Assembly: GCA_021154065.1 (NCBI GenBank)
Contig: JAJKJG010000043.1
Span: 1-15,971 of the forward strand
Reading direction: 5' to 3'
DNA: 15,971 nucleotides
DNA from: Methylobacterium sp.
GTDB taxonomy: Bacteria > Pseudomonadota > Alphaproteobacteria > Rhizobiales > Beijerinckiaceae
Below the pieces are notes generated by a model. That model made no database searches, had not been told where the DNA came from, and was given only the letters and a program-made list of their open reading frames with translations. Both the position numbers and the translations under genes were made by a program. The stretch's first letter is position 1. Each line of letters begins with the position of its first letter. Shown one piece after another: positions 1-5,920 of the stretch.

Positions 1-62
1 CGGGCCAGGCGATCGCCCGCCCGACGGCGCCCGCGAACGCCGCCGACTGGGTCGGGCGCTGA
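1..62 (+). CDS. Possible C-terminal end of a truncated gene
   Basis: One plus-strand frame is open from the window edge to a TGA at 60-62 and would encode the last ~19 residues of a protein, ending in ADWVGR. The fragment is too short to assign a family. It is listed because the frame has Hyphomicrobiales-like composition and stops just before a clear non-coding stretch that carries a CtrA-type site. The opposite strand is also open here, so the direction is uncertain. Confidence 0.25.
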   Translation, partial: GQAIARPTAPANAADWVGR

Positions 63-140
63 GCGCCGAAGCCGCCGGGCTTTTGGGCAACGGTCCCGCA
101 CAAAGGGCAGCGTCTGCCCGCTTTCGGTGGGGATAGGCGG

Positions 141-155
141 TTAACGCGATGTTAA
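141..155. promoter_or_regulatory. Perfect CtrA-type binding site, TTAA-N7-TTAA
   Basis: The sequence TTAACGCGATGTTAA matches the full alphaproteobacterial CtrA consensus: two TTAA halves separated by exactly seven bases. CtrA is the response regulator that controls cell-cycle and motility genes, and in several alphaproteobacteria it affects gene transfer agent expression. The site lies in the non-coding stretch 63-342, about 190 bases upstream of the exported-protein gene at 343. The match is seen directly; control of that gene is inference. No clear -35/-10 pair could be placed beside it. Confidence 0.6.
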
Positions 156-342
156 CCATCGCGCGCCACGATTATCCTTTGCGAAGGTAGAGTGCGTATC
201 GCCGGCACGCCGGCTGGATACCGCCCGACGCGCGGCCGTCGCTTCGAGTTCCGCGCGCCCTCCGGATCAGCCGACCGGTCGTGAAACGCTTTGATGCGCC
301 ACGGCGTTGGCGTTCAGAACCGTACATTCCCGGAGAGCGCTC

Positions 343-663
343 ATGACGCGAAGCGCTGTTCGGCGGCGTCTCTTTGGCGCCGCCCTGATGACGCTTGTCC
401 TCGCGCCGGCCGCGGCCGCGCACGACATCTGGATCAACAAGGAGCGCCGCATCAATCCGGCAGGCGAATGGTGCTGCAACACCTTCGACTGCGCGGCGGT
501 TCCCGAGGAGAAGATCAAGGTGACGCCGCGCGGCTACGTGCTCGAGAACGGCGAGATGATCCCGCACTCGAACGCCGCCATGTCGGGCGACGGCCAATAC
601 TGGCAGTGCCGCCGCCCCGACAAGTCGACGCGCTGCTTCTTCTTCCCGCCGCCGGGGACTTGA
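343..663 (+). CDS. Small exported protein, conserved-hypothetical type
   Basis: This 106-residue protein has a typical Sec signal peptide: Arg-rich residues 1-10, then a hydrophobic Leu/Ala stretch ending in AAAA near residue 25. The mature part has four cysteines, including a CC pair in GEWCCNTFDC, which could form disulfides in the periplasm. The ATG at 343 is preferred over one at 307 because it sits directly before the signal peptide and has a GGAGA-like ribosome site about 6 bases upstream. Similar short HDIWIN-type exported proteins occur in Hyphomicrobiales, with no function known to me. It converges on the capsid gene, with a large palindrome between them, and may be CtrA-controlled through the box at 141-155. 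Confidence 0.7.
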   Translation: MTRSAVRRRLFGAALMTLVLAPAAAAHDIWINKERRINPAGEWCCNTFDCAAVPEEKIKVTPRGYVLENGEMIPHSNAAMSGDGQYWQCRRPDKSTRCFFFPPPGT

Positions 664-679
664 AGCGAGCAGAGCGAGC

Positions 680-810
680 GCCTCTCCCACGGGGAGAGGC
701 CCGAGTCGCGCCGGCGGCGCGACCGGGTGAGGGGCGCGCGATCGCCGGATAAAGCTTAACCCCTCACCCGGTCGGCTGCCGCCGACTCGACCTCTCCCTC
801 CGGGAGAGGT
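680..810. repeat. Nested intergenic palindrome, possible bidirectional terminator
   Basis: This is an inverted-repeat element filling the gap between two convergent genes. The outer stems are short hairpins at 680-700 and about 791-810, both of the CCTCTCC...GGAGAGG type. Inside them are perfect 14-bp arms at 721-734 (GACCGGGTGAGGGG) and 760-773, with further pairing of 703-718 against about 778-788. Such elements are dispersed through Hyphomicrobiales genomes. The right stem overlaps the capsid stop codon region. Its position suggests that it ends transcription from both sides, though neither stem has a clear U-tract. Confidence 0.75.
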
Positions 811-2051
811 TAGGCGAACTTCATCAGCTTGATGGCGTCGTAGTCCTGCACCCCGCCGCCGACGCGCTTCGTGGTGTAGAACAGCACGTAGGGCTTCGCC
901 GAATAGGGGTCGCGCAGCACCCGCACGCCCGCCCGATCAACCACCAGGTAGCCGCGGCGGAAGTCGCCGAAGGCGATCGAGAGGGAGTTCGCGGCGATGT
1001 CCGGCATGTCCTCGGCCTCGATGACCGGGAAGGACATCAGCGTCGCCGGCTGGCCGGCGCCGGCCGGCGGCTGCCAGAGGTAGTTGCCGTCCGCGTCCTT
1101 GAACTTGCGGATCGCGGCCTGCGTCTTGCGGTTCATGACGAAGGACGCGTTCTGGCGGTAGCCGGCCTTGAGCGCGTAGACGAGGTCGACGAGCTTGTCG
1201 GACGGGCTCACGGCCGGGAAGGCGCCGGCGTTGCCGGTCGGCACGAAGCCGAGCTTGCCCCACACCCAGGCGCCGTTGTCGACCGTGTCGGAGGCGAGGA
1301 AGCCCTTCGGCTTGTTGACGCCGTCGCCGTTGACGAAGGCAGCGCCCTCCTGCTCGGCGAAGGCGGTCTCGACTTCCGAGGCGATCCACTGCTCGACGTC
1401 GACGACGGCGTCGTCGAGGAGGGTCTGCGTCGCCGCCGGCTGGGCATAGAGCTCCATCGCCGGGAAGGAGAGCTCGGCAAGCGTCGCGGCATTGGTCTGC
1501 GGCCGCGCCGCGGTCTCGCCGATCCAGCCGGCCGACACGCCGGTGGTCGAGAAGGCGCGCTTGTAGAGCCCGCCCGAGATCGTGCGCACCGAGGCGATGG
1601 CGCGGATCGGCGAGATCGCCGCAAGCCGCCGCAGCACCTCGCGCTCGATCGTGTCGGGCACGAGATAGCCGCCGTCCGGCCCCGAGCCCGCCGACAGCGC
1701 CTTTGCCTCGAGGCGCTTCAGCCCCGCGGCTTCGCCGGCCCGGACATAGAGGTCGAAGGCCGCCTTGTGCTCGGCGACCGCCGGATCGCGGGCGTCGGCG
1801 GCGCCGGCGAGCGCCGGGCGGCGGGCGTCGAGCGTGACGCGGTCGATGCGGCGCGTGTGCTCGTCGAGAACGTCGCCGATGCGGGCGAGCTTCTCCTCGG
1901 TGACGACGTCGCCGGAGAGCCTGGTCTCGATCCGCGACAGCCGGCTGTCGTTCGTGTCCTTGAAGGCCTCGAAGGCGCGGGCGAACTCGTCGAAGGCGCG
2001 CGAGGCGTCGGCGGCGGGGTCGGCGGATTTGGTCTCGGGGGCAATGCTCAT
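810..2051 (-). CDS. Phage/GTA-type major capsid protein (HK97 fold)
   Basis: This 413-residue protein would build the shell of a phage or gene-transfer-agent head. Residues ~19-75 form a charged, probably coiled-coil delta/scaffold domain. A linker leads into the capsid body at GGYLVP (residues ~127-132), the usual start of the mature HK97-type subunit. Later parts match the phage-capsid family, including the stretch reading ISPIRAIASVRTISG and the FVMNRKTQAAIRKFKDADG segment. Length is normal for GTA capsids. The ATG at 2051 has a GAGAGAGGA ribosome site. The prohead protease upstream would be expected to remove the N-terminal ~110-125 residues. A plus-strand host-type gene (2220-2723) separates it from the rest of the module, so it needs its own promoter, and no connector gene follows it. 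Confidence 0.92.
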   Translation of the reverse strand: MSIAPETKSADPAADASRAFDEFARAFEAFKDTNDSRLSRIETRLSGDVVTEEKLARIGDVLDEHTRRIDRVTLDARRPALAGAADARDPAVAEHKAAFDLYVRAGEAAGLKRLEAKALSAGSGPDGGYLVPDTIEREVLRRLAAISPIRAIASVRTISGGLYKRAFSTTGVSAGWIGETAARPQTNAATLAELSFPAMELYAQPAATQTLLDDAVVDVEQWIASEVETAFAEQEGAAFVNGDGVNKPKGFLASDTVDNGAWVWGKLGFVPTGNAGAFPAVSPSDKLVDLVYALKAGYRQNASFVMNRKTQAAIRKFKDADGNYLWQPPAGAGQPATLMSFPVIEAEDMPDIAANSLSIAFGDFRRGYLVVDRAGVRVLRDPYSAKPYVLFYTTKRVGGGVQDYDAIKLMKFA

Positions 2052-2103
2052 GATCGTTCGGTCCTCTCTCTCTGCACGGTTTGTGAAGGGTTGTTAGGCA
2101 TTT

Positions 2104-2130
2104 GTTTCGTCGCGCCGCCGTCGACGAAAC
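2104..2130. promoter_or_regulatory. Inverted repeat in the divergent capsid / Ala-Pro gene region
   Basis: There are perfect 9-bp arms, GTTTCGTCG at 2104-2112 and CGACGAAAC at 2122-2130, around a 9-base loop. The repeat lies 53 bases upstream of the capsid start, between two divergent genes. It could be an operator or an RNA hairpin in the capsid leader. No regulator can be named. Confidence 0.45.
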
Positions 2131-2152
2131 GATTCGGCGGGCGGGCGACATC

Positions 2153-2167
2153 GTCCTGGAACAGGAC
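2153..2167. promoter_or_regulatory. Short palindrome GTCCTG-GAA-CAGGAC
   Basis: This is a perfect 6-bp inverted repeat around three bases, in the same divergent intergenic stretch, 53 bases upstream of the Ala/Pro-rich gene. Its compact form resembles a dimeric-repressor operator. The function is inferred from symmetry and position only. Confidence 0.35.
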
Positions 2168-2219
2168 AGGGTTAAGAGCCGGGATGGGTGCGCTGCGGGG
2201 CCTCTTCGGAGGCGCAAAC

Positions 2220-2723
2220 ATGAAACTGTTCGGGTATCTTGCCGTCGCGGCTGCGGTCGCGAGCCTTCTCATCGTTTCCTCCGGATTCACGGAGCGGCGC
2301 AGCGTCCCGACCTGGGCGCCGAACGCCGTCGTCGCGAAACCGACGCCGGCCGTCGCGACAGTCGCGGCCGTGCCGGCCGCCGATCTCAAGGCGGCGCCGG
2401 TCGCCGATCCAAAGGCGGTGCCGGCGGCCGAGCCAAAGGCGGCGCCGGTCGAGACGCCCGCGGCAGCGCCGGCGGCGATCGCCGCCCTCCCCGCCTCGCG
2501 GTCCTCGACCCCCGATCCCGACGCCACCGGCACGCTGCCGAAGGAACTCGACGCCGCACCGCAAGCGCTCCCGGAGGCTCAGCCCGCGCACGCGCCGCGC
2601 GAGCCCCGGCAGGCGCGCGCACCGCGCCAGGCGACGCCGCGGCTGTCCGCTGCCGCCCCGGCCCGCCAGGCGCCCGCGTCGCGCGAGCCGATCCAGTTCC
2701 GCCTCGCCGAGGGCCGCAACTGA
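2220..2723 (+). CDS. Ala/Pro-rich exported or membrane-anchored protein
   Basis: This is a 167-residue low-complexity protein. Residues 1-22 form a hydrophobic N-terminal segment that acts as signal peptide or anchor. Residues ~38-85 are a degenerate repeat of about 8-9 residues (ADLKAAPVADPKAVPAAEPK and variants), followed by a Pro/Arg/Ala-rich tail. It is probably an extended envelope-spanning or periplasmic protein, and no enzymatic motif is visible. The ATG at 2220 is chosen for the GGAGG five bases upstream; an in-frame ATG at 2184 lacks this. It sits on the opposite strand between the protease and capsid genes, so it is not part of the phage-like operon and seems to interrupt it. The strong composition bias leaves open frames on the other strands too. 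Confidence 0.65.
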   Translation: MKLFGYLAVAAAVASLLIVSSGFTERRSVPTWAPNAVVAKPTPAVATVAAVPAADLKAAPVADPKAVPAAEPKAAPVETPAAAPAAIAALPASRSSTPDPDATGTLPKELDAAPQALPEAQPAHAPREPRQARAPRQATPRLSAAAPARQAPASREPIQFRLAEGRN

Positions 2724-2724
2724 G

Positions 2725-2821
2725 GCATGATCCCGAAAGGTGGCTACCGGTTTTCGGAAAAGATCATGCTCAAACAAAGAGGTAGAGCGGGATGACGACT
2801 AGACGAGAAGTCATCGCGCTC
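2725..2821. repeat. Dispersed GCATGATC-type intergenic palindrome
   Basis: The stem at 2725-2769 pairs GCATGATCCCGAAA with TTTTCGG...GATCATGC. It is followed by AAACAAAGAGGTAGAGCG and a second inverted repeat, about 2786-2797 against 2810-2820. I recognise this arrangement as a repeat scattered through Hyphomicrobiales genomes. It lies between the convergent ends of the Ala/Pro-rich gene (2723) and the protease (2829) and could act as a bidirectional terminator. Confidence 0.8.
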
Positions 2822-2828
2822 TGAGCCG

Positions 2829-3503
2829 TCAGGCGGGCGCGAACAGGCGCCGCGCCGCCCGTCGGATGACGCCGGCAAGAGCCTCGCTCTTTGCCGCGCC
2901 GATGCGGGCGCCCGGCATCATCGGGAAGGTGACGACCGAGATCTCCCACAGATCGAGCCGCTCGAGCCGGCGCAGCCCGGCGCGGTCGGTGCGGGCGCGC
3001 TCGACCCGGAAGCCGATCGACAGCCCGTCGATCGCGCCGCCGCGCATCAGCGCATGGATCTCCCGCGCGCGGGCGACGGCGAGGTTGAGCTCGCCGCGCA
3101 CGCGCAGGCCGCGGGCATCCTCGGCGATGGCGAGCCAGCGCCCGATCGGCTCGGCCGGATCGTGCTGCCACAGCATGCGGACGCCGCCGACGCCGCGGCG
3201 CGCGAGGCTCGCCGAAAAGGCGCCGGGCGCGACGACGTCCTTGCCGAGATCGGCGACCTCGAAAAGGCTGGCATAGCCCTCAAAGATCCCGTCCGTGCCG
3301 ACGCCGGCAAGCGGTGCCGCGAGGAGCTTCGTCTCGTGGGCTGTTCGGGCGTCCATGTCCTTCCGCCGGTCATCCCGGCCGCAGCGAAGCGGAGAGCCGG
3401 GATCCATCACCCGCGCGGGGCGGCGCGGATGCATGGGTCCCGGCTCTGCGCCGCTGCGCGGCTTGGCCGGGAGGACCGCGGAGAGCTGGCAAACAGTGCT
3501 CAT
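2829..3503 (-). CDS. HK97-type prohead protease with repeat-derived N-terminus
   Basis: This 224-residue serine protease belongs to the caudovirus/GTA prohead-protease family, which trims the capsid delta domain during head maturation. The family core starts near residue 64. GYASLFEVADLGKDVVAPGAF (76-96) is the N-terminal strand region, WQHD gives the catalytic His (H114), GLSIGF gives the catalytic Ser (S162), and LWEISVVTFPM (185-195) completes the fold. Residues 1-49 are not protease-like but are the translation of a palindromic repeat. The ATG at 3503 overlaps the upstream stop as ATGA, which favours translation through the repeat; the fallback start is ATG 3356, just before MDARTAHE. All catalytic positions are present, so the enzyme may be active. 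Confidence 0.87.
   Translation of the reverse strand: MSTVCQLSAVLPAKPRSGAEPGPMHPRRPARVMDPGSPLRCGRDDRRKDMDARTAHETKLLAAPLAGVGTDGIFEGYASLFEVADLGKDVVAPGAFSASLARRGVGGVRMLWQHDPAEPIGRWLAIAEDARGLRVRGELNLAVARAREIHALMRGGAIDGLSIGFRVERARTDRAGLRRLERLDLWEISVVTFPMMPGARIGAAKSEALAGVIRRAARRLFAPA
3363..3490. repeat. Palindromic repeat inside the protease 5' end
   Basis: An imperfect inverted repeat of about 125 bases. The left arm reads through CCGGCCGCAGCGAAGCGG and GAGCCGGGATCCAT, and the right arm through ATGGGTCCCGGCTC and CCGCTGCGCGGCTTGGCCGG. It has the form of alphaproteobacterial intergenic repeats, yet lies in frame within protease codons 1-49. Confidence 0.75.
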
Positions 3504-3658
3504 CGCGAGCCCTCCCGCGCCGGGCGCGCGCCGCCACGGGCGCTCTCGAGCTTCTCGAGCGTGCGCACGAAGTTGCGGAACACGCTGTTCGTAGGCCGCC
3601 GGCGCGGCTCCGCGGCGGCGCGCGGGACGCGGCTCTCGCCCATTCGGTTCGTCTTCAT
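3500..3658 (-). CDS. Very small basic protein between g3.5-like gene and protease
   Basis: This 52-residue basic protein contains a central NSVFRNFVRTLEKLES segment that looks helical, between Arg/Ala-rich ends. I do not recognise a family. The case for a real gene is its packing: its ATG overlaps the stop of the upstream gene as ATGA (3655-3658), and its own stop overlaps the protease start as ATGA (3500-3503). That pattern indicates translational coupling inside the head operon. It may be a small assembly or scaffold-like factor, but nothing in the sequence shows this. Confidence 0.5.
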   Translation of the reverse strand: MKTNRMGESRVPRAAAEPRRRPTNSVFRNFVRTLEKLESARGGARPAREGSR

Positions 3659-3852
3659 CGGTCCTCCTCGGAATGGCGGCGGTTGAAGCGCGCGAGCTCG
3701 CGCACGAAATCGTCGAAGCGCTGGTTCGAGCGGGCGAGGTCGCGCAGCACCGAGACCACGAGCGCCGAGGCGCCGCAGGCCCACAGGAACAAGGCGAGAT
3801 GCGCGAGATCGCCGCGCGCGATGATGGTGTCGGTGACGGCGTCGAGGTTCAC
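3655..3852 (-). CDS. Small single-pass membrane protein, GTA g3.5-like position
   Basis: This 65-residue protein has one hydrophobic segment (residues ~17-36, LAHLALFLWACGASALVVSV) followed by a charged tail with LARSNQRFDDFVREL. In Rhodobacter-type gene transfer agents a small gene called g3.5 lies between portal and protease, and this one has the same place and size; homology is not shown. The start is GTG at 3852, overlapping the portal stop (GTGA), and its stop overlaps the next ATG. The chain of overlaps supports a single translationally coupled unit from portal to protease. Confidence 0.65.
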   Translation of the reverse strand: MNLDAVTDTIIARGDLAHLALFLWACGASALVVSVLRDLARSNQRFDDFVRELARFNRRHSEEDR

Positions 3853-5240
3853 GTTTCCCCTCCCCCTTGCGGGGAGGGTCGACTCGCGCGAAGCGCGAGC
3901 GGGGTGGGGGTCGTGGGCGTCGAGCGCGGCTCGGAAGCATCGCGCGCTTCATCGATGCCTGAGGTTCCGCGGCTCCGTGAGCGCTCCGGCCCATCGACCC
4001 CCACCCCTACCCCTCCCCGCAAGGGGGAGGGGATTGCGTCTCGCCTCTCCCCGCCGGGGAGAGGTGATCGTCCGTAGCCCACCGCCTCGCGCTTCTCGTC
4101 GGCGGTGAGGAAGTCGGCTCCGGCGACGCGGCGCCAGAGCGATTCGCGCTCGGCGGCGAGCGCCTCGATGGCGTCGAGGTCGGGATCGAAGGCGAGGCCC
4201 TGCCCCGGACCTGATACGCGGTCGCCGCCATAGGCCGGCTGCAGCCATTGCACGATCGCCTCGGACGTCCGGCGCACGAGCGGGATCACCGTCTGGCGGT
4301 AGAAGGCGCGGTTCGCCTCGGCGTAGTTGGCGTGGGTGTTGTCGCCGGCAAGCCCGAGGAGCAGCGGCGGCACGCCGAAGGCGAGCGCGATGTCGCGCGC
4401 CGCGGCGTTCTTCGCCTCGACGAAATCCATGTCCTTCGGGGTCAGCGACAGCGGCTTCCAGTCGAGCCCGCCCTCGAGCAAGAGCGGCCGGCCGGCGTTC
4501 ATCGCGCCCTGGTAGTTCTTCTCGATCTCCTCCTTCAGGCGCCCGAACTGGACCTCGCTCATCGCGGCGCCGGCAGCCCCGTTCGCGAAGACGAGGGCGC
4601 CCGACGGACGCGCGGCGTTGTCGAGGAGCGCCTTGTTCCAGCTGCCTGCGGCGTTGTGGAGGTCGAGCGGCACCGCCGCCGCCTCCATCGGCGACAGGCC
4701 GTAATGGTCGTCGGTCGGATGGAACAGGGTCAGGTGCAGGATCGGCCGGATGTCGCCCGTCTGCACGAAGCGCACGGTCTCGGCGCCGATGGCGTAGTCA
4801 TAGGCCGCCGGCCAGCCGTCCTGGCCCGGCACGACGCGCATGCGGTCGGGTCTCAGCGCGTAGAGCTCGCGCGGCGCGCCGTCGACCGCGACGGCCTCCA
4901 GATAGGCGTTGCCGGACACGAGAAGATGGCCGTAGACGCTCTCGAGGAAGCGCGCCCCGCCCTCGCGCAGGTTCGGGCGGCGCATCAGCGACAGCAGCGG
5001 ATGGGCGTCGAGGAGACGCCCGCCCTCGAGGAGCGACAGCGGCAGCGCCGCCGCCGCCTCGGCGATGAGCCTCACCGAACGGTGCACCACCGGATTGCGC
5101 TGGAAGCCCTCGCGGGCCAGCGCCGCATAGTCGCGCGGCGTCCAGACCGGCCGCCCGGCGACATAGAGCGCGACCGCGGCGCCGGCGCGCGACGCCTTCG
5201 TCTCCGCCGGGCGGCGGAAGCGGGAGAGGAGGTGAAGCAT
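3849..5240 (-). CDS. Phage/GTA-type portal protein with repeat-encoded C-terminal tail
   Basis: This 463-residue portal protein belongs to the HK97-like portal family and forms the head vertex ring through which terminase packs DNA. Family features include the N-terminal RNPVVHRSVRLIAEAAAALPLSL segment, GNAYLEAV, the LRPDRMRVVP region, YGLSPMEAA, and the conserved FGVPPLLLGLAGDNTHANYAEANRAFY stretch near the C-terminus of the core. The core ends at about residue 390 (DEKREAVGYG). The last 73 residues (bases 3852-4070) are translation of palindromic repeat DNA. The ATG at 5240 is chosen because the longer frame to 5351 also runs into repeat sequence and lacks portal similarity; CACCTCCTCTCC-type coding follows directly. 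Portal is separated from terminase by a DoxX gene on the opposite strand. Confidence 0.9.
   Translation of the reverse strand: MLHLLSRFRRPAETKASRAGAAVALYVAGRPVWTPRDYAALAREGFQRNPVVHRSVRLIAEAAAALPLSLLEGGRLLDAHPLLSLMRRPNLREGGARFLESVYGHLLVSGNAYLEAVAVDGAPRELYALRPDRMRVVPGQDGWPAAYDYAIGAETVRFVQTGDIRPILHLTLFHPTDDHYGLSPMEAAAVPLDLHNAAGSWNKALLDNAARPSGALVFANGAAGAAMSEVQFGRLKEEIEKNYQGAMNAGRPLLLEGGLDWKPLSLTPKDMDFVEAKNAAARDIALAFGVPPLLLGLAGDNTHANYAEANRAFYRQTVIPLVRRTSEAIVQWLQPAYGGDRVSGPGQGLAFDPDLDAIEALAAERESLWRRVAGADFLTADEKREAVGYGRSPLPGGERRDAIPSPLRGGVGVGVDGPERSRSRGTSGIDEARDASEPRSTPTTPTPLALRASRPSPQGGGET
3855..4033. repeat. Palindrome-bounded repeat, copy A (inside portal 3' end)
   Basis: An element of about 175 bases bounded by near-perfect inverted ends, CCCCTCCCCCTTGCGGGGAGGG on one side and its complement at 4008-4032. 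Its interior (GCGAAGCGCGAGCGGGGTGG, then GGCTCGGAAGCATCG and ATGCCTGAG) recurs with changes at 5268-5444. It is translated in frame as part of the portal tail. Confidence 0.85.
4044..4064. repeat. Small hairpin CCTCTCCCC-GCC-GGGGAGAGG
   Basis: A near-perfect hairpin of the same CCTCTCC/GGAGAGG type as the stems at 680-700. It lies next to copy A and marks the point where portal-like protein sequence gives way to repeat-derived sequence. Confidence 0.75.
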
Positions 5241-5267
5241 GGCGATTCCCGTAAAAGCGAATGAGCC

Positions 5268-5444
5268 TTCCCTCCCCTTTGCGGGAGGGCCGGCCGGCGC
5301 GAAGCGCGAGCGAGGTGGGGGTCGTCGGGGTCGAGCGCAGGCCGGTAGCATCGCGCTGCATCAATGCCTGAGTTTTCGCGGCTCCATGGCGCTCCTGCCC
5401 CTTGGACCCCCACCCCTACCCCTCTCCGAAAAGGGAGAGGGGAA
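5268..5444. repeat. Palindrome-bounded repeat, copy B (between portal start and DoxX)
   Basis: The second copy of the copy A element, in the same orientation, with shared GCGAAGCGCGAGCG, GGTGGGGGTCGT, GTAGCATCGCG, AATGCCTGAG and GACCCCCACCCCTACCCCT blocks and similar inverted ends. It fills most of the 286-base gap between the divergent portal and DoxX genes. Confidence 0.85.
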
Positions 5445-5526
5445 AGCCCTGTTGATCGTCCTCCCCCGGCCTTCCAGCCTGCGGCGCGCGCCGCTAGCGT
5501 GGCCGGCTGGAATCGGGGACGGTGCG

Positions 5527-5916
5527 ATGTGGAATCTCGTGTTTGCGGTCGGGCGCGTCGCGCTCGTCGCGCTGTTCATCAAGTCGGGCGCCGAGAAGCT
5601 CATCGACCCCTCGGGCCTCGCCGGCATGCTCGCCGCCAAGGCCTTCCCGATGCCGAAGCTGTTCGCCTATGCGGCAGGCATCGCCGAGGTCGGCCTCGGC
5701 ATCCTGGTCGCGGTCGGCTGGCAGGTCCGCATCGCCGCCTTCAGCCTCATCGCCTTCACCATCGTCGCGACGCTCTTGGCGCACGGCTACTGGGACATGA
5801 CCGGCCCGGCGCGGCGCACGAACGAGGCCGCCTTCTGGAAGAACCTCGCCATCATCGGCGGCCTGATGATGCTGATCGCGTCGGGCGCCGGCCGGTTCTC
5901 GGTCGACCGGCGCTAG
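5527..5916 (+). CDS. DoxX-family integral membrane protein
   Basis: This 129-residue inner-membrane protein has about four hydrophobic segments (near residues 3-19, 45-63, 68-87 and 107-122). The N-terminal RVALVALFIKSGAEKLIDP matches the DoxX start, and the HGYWDM...ARRTNEAAFWKNLAIIGGLMML region matches its end. DoxX relatives are linked to redox or sulfur metabolism and oxidative-stress complexes, but the role of single-gene copies is usually unknown. The ATG at 5527 has GGGGACGG about 8 bases upstream; longer frames to 5239 only read through the repeat. It ends 4 bases from the convergent terminase stop and divides terminase from portal, so it is a host-type gene within the phage-like module. 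Confidence 0.88.
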   Translation: MWNLVFAVGRVALVALFIKSGAEKLIDPSGLAGMLAAKAFPMPKLFAYAAGIAEVGLGILVAVGWQVRIAAFSLIAFTIVATLLAHGYWDMTGPARRTNEAAFWKNLAIIGGLMMLIASGAGRFSVDRR

Positions 5917-5920
5917 CGCC

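Noticed and set aside
5239..5526. Longer DoxX start at 5239 (225 residues)
   Set aside because: The extra 96 residues are translation of repeat copy B; the ATG at 5527 has a ribosome site and matches the family N-terminus.
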